A stretch of DNA of 48,078 nt from Pedobacter segetis (GTDB lineage Bacteria; Bacteroidota; Bacteroidia; Sphingobacteriales; Sphingobacteriaceae): the NCBI RefSeq assembly GCF_016623585.1, contig NZ_JAEHFY010000026.1:1-48078 (forward strand), in the 5' to 3' direction. Below the pieces are notes generated by a model that saw only the letters and a program-made list of their open reading frames with translations, was not told the origin of the DNA and did not search any database. Below are positions 44,155 through 48,078 of this stretch, piece after piece; the first letter of the stretch is position 1; each line of letters starts with the position of its first letter. Both the position numbers and the translations under genes were made by a program.

Positions 44155-44580
44155 CTACGGGAGAAATTTTTTTTAAATACGATGAATTACGTATTTTTTA
44201 ATACCCACCACTACGTAGTACACCATTTAGAAATTGATCTTGATATTAATTTTGAAGAATAAGGGTTTTTTGTAAGGGAACTATTCTAGCCCCTAAATCA
44301 CTTTACAAAATAGAGGCTTTGTTTTATCCAATTCTTACTTTTGTCGCAGGATTATTAAGTTCAATAACAAATTGATTTATAGTTGGTTGATTATTACTAA
44401 AAAGTTTTTTGTAGGCATTAATTTGTGTTGTTACAATTACACCTAATTACGGTTCGGTATATGAAAATTTGTGGATAAATAAACATAAATTTTCGGTTTA
44501 GTATTGAGCTTAAAAACACAAAAATACCTTTAAATTAAGCACTTAAAAGTAATTTTTATATAAGATGTTATGTGGTGTAT
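44155..44580. other. Intergenic region without recognised gene
   Basis: These 426 nt hold the hairpin AAATACG/CGTATTT (44175-44181 with 44190-44196) and a palindromic CTACGTAGTAC just after it. Beyond that I found no credible coding frame, RNA or repeat. The region is AT-rich and separates the core operon from the gene remnant and the mobile elements on its right. Confidence 0.5.
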
Positions 44581-44763
44581 TTAAAATGGTTTCCAATTAA
44601 TGCCATCAGGCTTATCAATTCCTATTGATTTTACTGACCATTCCAATTCAATTAATATAGGTTTTCTGAAAATATTTTTTAGCCAATAAGGCGGATTTTT
44701 GTTTTTTAGTCGTTCTACATTACTTCCACATACAGAGATTACTTCATTGGTCTCATTCGTTAG
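44581..44763 (-). pseudogene. C-terminal remnant of an unidentified gene next to the IS
   Basis: A 60-codon open frame ends at TAA (44581-44583). It reads LTNETNEVISVCGSNVERLK and onward to IGIDKPDGINWKPF. Its composition looks protein-like, but it has no start codon. Its upstream end runs into the IS200-like element terminal sequences and a stop. I do not recognise the family. It is most simply the 3' end of a gene broken by or near the IS insertion. The N-terminal part was not found on the other side of the IS. Confidence 0.55.
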
Positions 44764-44765
44764 TT

Positions 44766-45330
44766 AAAACTATGCGCTTTAGTGAAAGACTTTCAGTTTC
44801 TGGAATTTTATTGTTCTAGAATAATTACATCACTGTGGTTGTTGTCAGGAGCTCTGTGATATACAAGGTATCGTTGCACCATTTCGTCTGTAATATTTGC
44901 CGTACTCTAGACCCCCATCACCGATAGCCCAGAAGTGCCTTCCCCAATATTTTTTGCTAATATGTGGGAACTCTTCTTGAATACTCCTAGATGTCCGTCC
45001 TTTAACCTTTTTGACAATATCACTTATGTTTTTGCCGGGTGGATATTCTATGTGTAGATGTACATGGTCCGAACTCACAACACCAGATAAGATCACAACG
45101 TCTTCGGCTTCGCAAATCTGTTTTACCAGAGTTCTGCACCTAGTTTTTATATCTCCTTCAAGAACTTTATAGCGATATTTTGTTACCCAAACAATGTGCG
45201 CTGTCAGTCTGGAAATCGTATGTCCGTTATGCCTTTGTTTGTTTTCCACATATCAAAATTAGCCTTTTGCGTCCAGTGAGAAGAATTCCATTCTTCTTTC
45301 CTCAAAACCTATGCACTTTCAGTGCATAGT
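44766..45330 (-). mobile_element. Degenerate IS200/IS605-family element
   Basis: The element consists of a tnpA pseudogene flanked by related terminal structures. The upstream end has a perfect 9-bp hairpin CTATGCACT/AGTGCATAG around TTC (45309-45329). The downstream end carries CTATGCGCTTTAGTG (44770-44784) and a TGAAAG/CTTTCA core (44783-44795). Both ends share CTATGCRCTTT in the same orientation, as expected of the subterminal hairpins of single-strand transposing elements. Exact boundaries are not certain. No tnpB gene is present. Confidence 0.75.
44808..45249 (-). pseudogene. tnpA: IS200-type Y1 transposase TnpA, frameshifted
   Basis: The N-terminal 112 residues are normal for TnpA: AHIVWVTKYRYKVLEGDI, the HUH motif DHVHLHI (H62, H64), and WGRHFWAIG. 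After GDGG the frame shifts. The uninterrupted 134-codon frame ends at 44845 with a sequence unlike the family. In the next frame the family sequence resumes, with TANITDEMVQRYLVYHR and onward to a stop at 44808-44810, but a TAG lies at the start of that stretch. The catalytic tyrosine expected in the QRYLVYH region is thus lost from the translated product. At least two lesions make this copy inactive, unless it is mobilised in trans. Confidence 0.82.
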
Positions 45331-45370
45331 GGTTTAGTGGTGTTTCATATTATGGCGGTTTTTTAGCATT

Positions 45371-45504
45371 GCCACTAACGTTTTGCGGCTACCCGAAGGG
45401 CGGGACTTTTACCACAAAACTTGATTTGAAATACAGATGTTTGATTAATCACAAAACTGCCTTTGAAACACGGAACCCCGCCTTTTGGGGTGCTGTTATA
45501 GGGC
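45371..45504. repeat. AttC-like palindromic element A
   Basis: The element starts GCCACTAACG (45371-45380) and ends GTTATAGGGC (45495-45504). Its arms are imperfect inverted repeats: GCTACCCGAAGGGCGGGA on the left and CCCCGCCTTTTGGGGTGC on the right. It is about 90% identical to element B over its core, by eye. It follows directly after the stop codon of the nuclease gene, read leftward. Confidence 0.8.
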
Positions 45505-45515
45505 GTTTTTTTCTG

Positions 45516-46427
45516 TCAATTAACCCTGATTCCATGTTTTAATAAATATTTTTGAAGCGAATCCTCTATGTTTTTGATGTCAGCGTCATTAAGTTGGATA
45601 AGACTTAAACCAAGTTGATTATAAATTTCAATTTTCTTGTTCTTACGCTGATTATATTTTTCGTCATTTTCCATTCCCCAATATTCAATGTAAACAGCTT
45701 TAGGTCTTCCATTTCCTGAGGGTATATGAAAGTCTGAATAAACATTTTCTGTAGTGTTCGGAAGTTTCTTTTCATATGCGTGTGCAATACCCCACAAATA
45801 AAGAGAGTCGTCAATTGTCAACTCCGCTTTAGAACGAACATAATGTCCGTCTTTAGTTCTGTATTCGGCAGGATATTTTTTCCTAAAGTCGTCAACAGTT
45901 TCAGTGTCCGATTTGCTAATGATTGTGTTTTCTTCTTTAGATGCGGGTTTCTCTTTCGGTGTTTCTTGGAATTGCTCAAGCAAGTCTTTGTTTTGAAGAA
46001 CATTGTCAGGCCACAAAACATAAGAACCTCCAGACGTTTCGTGTTCAAATTGTTTGCCTCCTAAAGTTTCGCCAAGCTTAGTTAGTCCCCAGCCAGCTAC
46101 TGTTTTTTCAATCCAGCCAAGTTCGTTTAACAGTAGGTTAAGTCGTTGAGATGAAATGTCAAAGTGCTTACCGATTGTAGTAGCATTGAGTAGTTTCGGT
46201 TTTTCTTTTTGTTGTCCACCATCAAGTGATATGTTTTCTGGCCAAACAACAAACTCTCCGAACTTCGGGTTGTTTCGTGTCTGTCCGCCTTTTTGCTTTC
46301 CAAGTTCTGTTAAAACCCACTTTTCATTTTTTCTTTCAATCCAACCAAATGTTTTCAGTTTGTCAAACAGGTCGGTTGATTTAATGTCGAGTTCGTTTGC
46401 AAGTGCTGATGTCGAAATGTATTCCAT
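45516..46427 (-). CDS. Cassette gene: duplicated wHTH domains with PD-(D/E)XK-like nuclease domain
   Basis: This protein of 303 residues has two similar N-terminal modules, about 1-66 and 78-142. Each has a small helix-turn-helix with a GWIE turn and ends VVWPENI or VLWPDNV. A polar linker (about 150-180) leads to a C-terminal domain with the pattern of PD-(D/E)XK nucleases: VRSKAEL (E202), YSDFHIPS (D232), IEYWG (E248) and KNKKIEIY lysines. The wHTH parts suggest DNA recognition. I do not recognise a named family. The gene is a single-gene cassette between palindromes A and B, and its stop codon is only 11 nt from element A. Host-defence or modification-dependent cleavage is possible but is only inference. 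Confidence 0.7.
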   Translation of the reverse strand: MEYISTSALANELDIKSTDLFDKLKTFGWIERKNEKWVLTELGKQKGGQTRNNPKFGEFVVWPENISLDGGQQKEKPKLLNATTIGKHFDISSQRLNLLLNELGWIEKTVAGWGLTKLGETLGGKQFEHETSGGSYVLWPDNVLQNKDLLEQFQETPKEKPASKEENTIISKSDTETVDDFRKKYPAEYRTKDGHYVRSKAELTIDDSLYLWGIAHAYEKKLPNTTENVYSDFHIPSGNGRPKAVYIEYWGMENDEKYNQRKNKKIEIYNQLGLSLIQLNDADIKNIEDSLQKYLLKHGIRVN

Positions 46428-46456
46428 ATTTTCTTGTCGTTGTGTCGTCTTAAAAT

Positions 46457-46593
46457 GCCCTGTAACGGTTTGCAGCTACCCGAAGGGCGGGACTTATACC
46501 ACAAAACTTGATTTGAAAAACTAATGTTTGATTAACCACAAAACTGTCTTTGGAACACGAAACCCCGCCTTTTGGGTAGGTGCTGTTATGGCC
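46457..46593. repeat. AttC-like palindromic element B
   Basis: The element starts GCCCTGTAACGG (46457-46468) and ends GTTATGGCC (46585-46593). The inner arms GCTACCCGAAGGGCGGGA and CCCCGCCTTTTGGGTAGG are nearly the same as in element A. The central part (CACAAAACTTGATTTGAAA onward) is also shared. It separates the nuclease cassette from the toxin-antitoxin cassette. Confidence 0.8.
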
Positions 46594-46598
46594 AGTAA

Positions 46599-46937
46599 TT
46601 ATTCTTCAGTAATTAATTCGTCAACTTGCTTTTTCAAAAGCGGCAGCTCCCGAACTATAATTGTCCATATAACTTCGTCTGAAATGTTGTCGTACGAATG
46701 AATTATTCGATTTCTTGTCCCAACTATATTTTTTGCATTGTCAAGCGGAAAATTTGCGTCAACCTTTAAAATTCGATTCATAGCTTCACCAATTATTTCC
46801 AAGTTTCTTTCAATGGCTTTCTTTTTCATCTTGTCGTTTTGATACGCAATGAAATCTCGTCTGTCGCCCAAAAAGTCAAATATTTCTTCGATGCAAACTT
46901 TAATATCTAACAACCAAACTTGAATTTTAATATCCAT
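46599..46937 (-). CDS. HEPN-domain toxin (HepT/DUF86)
   Basis: This helical protein of 112 residues carries the HEPN motif R75-N-R-I-I-H80-S-Y82, the RX4HXY active site of HepT ribonucleases. The KAIERNLEIIGEAMNRI helix is typical of DUF86. Its start overlaps the MNT gene stop by 11 nt. In known HepT/MntA systems the toxin degrades RNA or tRNA ends until the antitoxin adds AMP to the HEPN tyrosine, and such a tyrosine (Y82) is present. The stop codon is 5 nt from element B. Confidence 0.88.
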   Translation of the reverse strand: MDIKIQVWLLDIKVCIEEIFDFLGDRRDFIAYQNDKMKKKAIERNLEIIGEAMNRILKVDANFPLDNAKNIVGTRNRIIHSYDNISDEVIWTIIVRELPLLKKQVDELITEE

Positions 46938-47229
46938 AAATTTTCACTTTGGTGTTGTCAAGTTCACGTCTGAAAAGTCTGTTTTTGATAGCTCTTTCTT
47001 CGAGTAAGTCAACTTGTCGTTTGAAAATGTCTTCGAGTTTTGACTTGAGGTTGAAGTAAATATCTGTGTATATAAACGGGTCTTTCTCGTCAATGTCAAC
47101 AAGCAAGTCAATGTCTGATGTGTCGTTAAAGTCGTCCCTTGTCACTGAGCCAAAAGCAAATAAGGTCTTTACTTTGTTTATTTTACAAAGTTCCTGAATC
47201 TCGTCTATTTTAGGTTGCTCAATTTTCAT
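46927..47229 (-). CDS. MNT-type minimal nucleotidyltransferase antitoxin (MntA)
   Basis: This protein of 100 residues contains the nucleotidyltransferase motif G27-S28 followed by D39-I-D41 (FGSVTRDDFNDTSDIDLLV), with a later acid (VDLL, D74) as third ligand. It should transfer AMP to the partner HEPN toxin and silence it. The pair fills cassette 2 between palindromes B and C. The start codon is about 45 nt from element C. Confidence 0.88.
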   Translation of the reverse strand: MKIEQPKIDEIQELCKINKVKTLFAFGSVTRDDFNDTSDIDLLVDIDEKDPFIYTDIYFNLKSKLEDIFKRQVDLLEERAIKNRLFRRELDNTKVKIYGY

Positions 47230-47274
47230 AAGTCAAAAATAACCTTTTTCAAGGCAGTCCGCCAAAATATTATT

Positions 47275-47412
47275 GGCCATAACGGTTTACGTATTGGCGA
47301 TGGTGGGGCATTTGAAAGACATCAGCTCAACCTTTGTACAAATGCCCAATAGAATTACAAATGTTGAGTTTACAACTGTCAGCCCCACTATTGCCAATAC
47401 GATGTTGGTGGC
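47275..47412. repeat. AttC-like palindromic element C
   Basis: The element starts GGCCATAACGG (47275-47285) and ends GTTGGTGGC (47404-47412). Its arms are long: CGTATTGGCGATGGTGGGGC (47290-47309) is inverted as GCCCCACTATTGCCAATACG (47382-47401) with two mismatches. Inside are further inverted pairs: CATTTG/CAAATG, and CTCAACCTTTGTA with TACAAATGTTGAG. The stem sequence is unrelated to A and B, although the ends are similar. Confidence 0.85.
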
Positions 47413-47428
47413 TGGCGTTCTTTCGCTT

Positions 47429-47953
47429 TTAGTCTTGAATTCTGTTTGTCAAATTAAATTCTTGCAAAATTTTCCACTGTCCACCGTTTTCTTGTTCAAT
47501 GACGCTAATTCGTTTAAACTTTAACTTTGTCGGCAAGTTTATTTCTAAAACTTGCTCAAATATTTTGTCGGTGCAGATTGAATTTCTTGGGTGCAATAAA
47601 GTTATGTGTGCCTCTTGTTTTCTTGGATTGTCAATAAGCCCACTTAAAACTTGTCTGCGTAAATTATAATATTCTTTGTTGTCATTTGTTGCTGGCAGTA
47701 ACAGCCCTTTCTTGTTGTCAAACCTTGCAACTTTACCAAACTTAATAAAAATGCTTTGTTGTGTCTGTGTCAGCATAGACAAGTTTGATATTACTTGTTC
47801 AAGATTTTCTATTTCTTCTTCTCTACACAAAGTAACATGAGCTTTTATTATTGCAAATTGTCGTGGATTAAATTCTTGTCTTATTTGCTCAATTGTTACA
47901 GCGTCAGTTGGCTCTACAAATAAAGTTAATTGTCTGCGAATGTTAGAGGTCAA
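47429..47953 (-). CDS. 2H phosphoesterase (2'-5' RNA ligase-like)
   Basis: This protein of 174 residues contains the two histidine motifs of the 2H superfamily, H39-V-T41-L (KAHVTLCRE) and H116-I-T118-L (EAHITLLHP), with normal spacing. Members hydrolyse or ligate 2'-5' or cyclic phosphates in RNA or small nucleotides. It is the only gene of cassette 3, between palindromes C and D. The stop codon is 16 nt from element C. A role in RNA repair or as an anti-defence enzyme against cyclic-nucleotide signals is possible, but the sequence does not decide. Confidence 0.85.
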   Translation of the reverse strand: MTSNIRRQLTLFVEPTDAVTIEQIRQEFNPRQFAIIKAHVTLCREEEIENLEQVISNLSMLTQTQQSIFIKFGKVARFDNKKGLLLPATNDNKEYYNLRRQVLSGLIDNPRKQEAHITLLHPRNSICTDKIFEQVLEINLPTKLKFKRISVIEQENGGQWKILQEFNLTNRIQD

Positions 47954-47996
47954 TTTTGTCAGGCTTTAAATTGTTAGAGTGTGTCGCTTTACGCTT

Positions 47997-48078
47997 GCCA
48001 CTAACGGTTTGCTAATTTGTACTGAAATGGCATTGCTTGCAAAACCATTGTCGTACCGCACTAAATTAAGTAAATAAT
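47997..48078. repeat. AttC-like palindromic element D, cut by the window end
   Basis: GCCACTAACGG (47997-48007) is the same type of left end as in elements A to C and is followed by TTTGCTAATTTGTACTG. The right arm should lie beyond 48078 if the element is complete. Its first bases (GCCACTAAC) are the near-complement of the right end of element C (GTTGGTGGC), across cassette 3. Confidence 0.6.

Noticed and set aside
44780..44810. Apparent continuation of the gene remnant as PETESLSLKRIVLTNE in another frame
   Set aside because: This stretch coincides with the terminal hairpin region of the IS element, so the open frame there is probably a coincidence and not a frameshifted part of the gene.
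47273..47524. An 83-codon + strand open frame across element C
   Set aside because: It runs through the palindrome and antisense to the 2H gene; its open state comes from the symmetry of the arms, and no protein features are visible.

Overview
The window looks like chromosome of a Bacteroidota bacterium of the Pedobacter/Sphingobacteriaceae type. The evidence is SusC/SusD pairs, a type IX secretion sorting domain, FecI/FecR-type signalling, promoters of the TTTG-N19-TAnnTTTG kind instead of sigma70 boxes, an AT-rich base composition, almost no Shine-Dalgarno sequences, and short intergenic repeats (CTTCGACTCCGCTCAG-like) of a kind I recall from this group. No rRNA, tRNA or CRISPR array was seen.

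Layout. (1) 1-8378: a maltodextrin operon on the + strand: SusA-like GH13, beta-phosphoglucomutase, GH65 maltose phosphorylase, a second GH13 and an SLC45/GPH-type sugar transporter. A CBM48-GH13 lipoprotein amylase follows at 8549. Together they would take starch oligomers to glucose plus glucose 6-phosphate by phosphorolysis. (2) 10492-20715: a cell-surface-signalling Sus-like locus: ECF sigma factor, a secreted beta-propeller with T9SS tail, FecR anti-sigma, SusC with an STN signalling domain, SusD, a lipoprotein and a di-haem peroxidase lipoprotein. Catalase-peroxidase katG lies just downstream. (3) 23289-26822 (-): a Smr/DUF2027 protein and a multi-PAS histidine kinase. (4) 26910-32044: thrABC, preceded by a promoter, a 16-codon Thr-rich leader peptide and a transcription attenuator, all read directly from the sequence. 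(5) 32047-32653 (-): a MazF/RHH toxin-antitoxin pair with a palindromic operator. (6) 32906-36163: a PoxB-type ThDP enzyme paired with a membrane-anchored glutamate-synthase-like FMN protein. (7) 36528-44127 (-): thioesterase/DinB/histidine kinase operon, SPFH/small membrane protein/rhodanese operon, and three exported proteins (PD40-type, PQQ-type propeller, small TonB_C-like). (8) 44581-45330: a gene remnant and a decayed IS200/IS605 element.

The most interesting part is 45371-48078. Three compact cassettes, all read leftward, are separated by imperfect palindromes of about 125-135 bp that begin YAACG and end GTTR. The cassettes carry a two-wHTH PD-(D/E)XK-like nuclease, a MNT/HEPN toxin-antitoxin pair and a 2H phosphoesterase. 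The outermost bases of each palindrome match across the cassette better than across the palindrome itself, which is what integron attC-bounded gene cassettes show. No integrase gene is in the window. If the analogy holds it should lie to the right of 48078, or this is an integrase-less cassette array or a different recombination system. A fourth palindrome is cut by the window end.

All calls come from reading the sequence and from memory of protein families. No database search was done.
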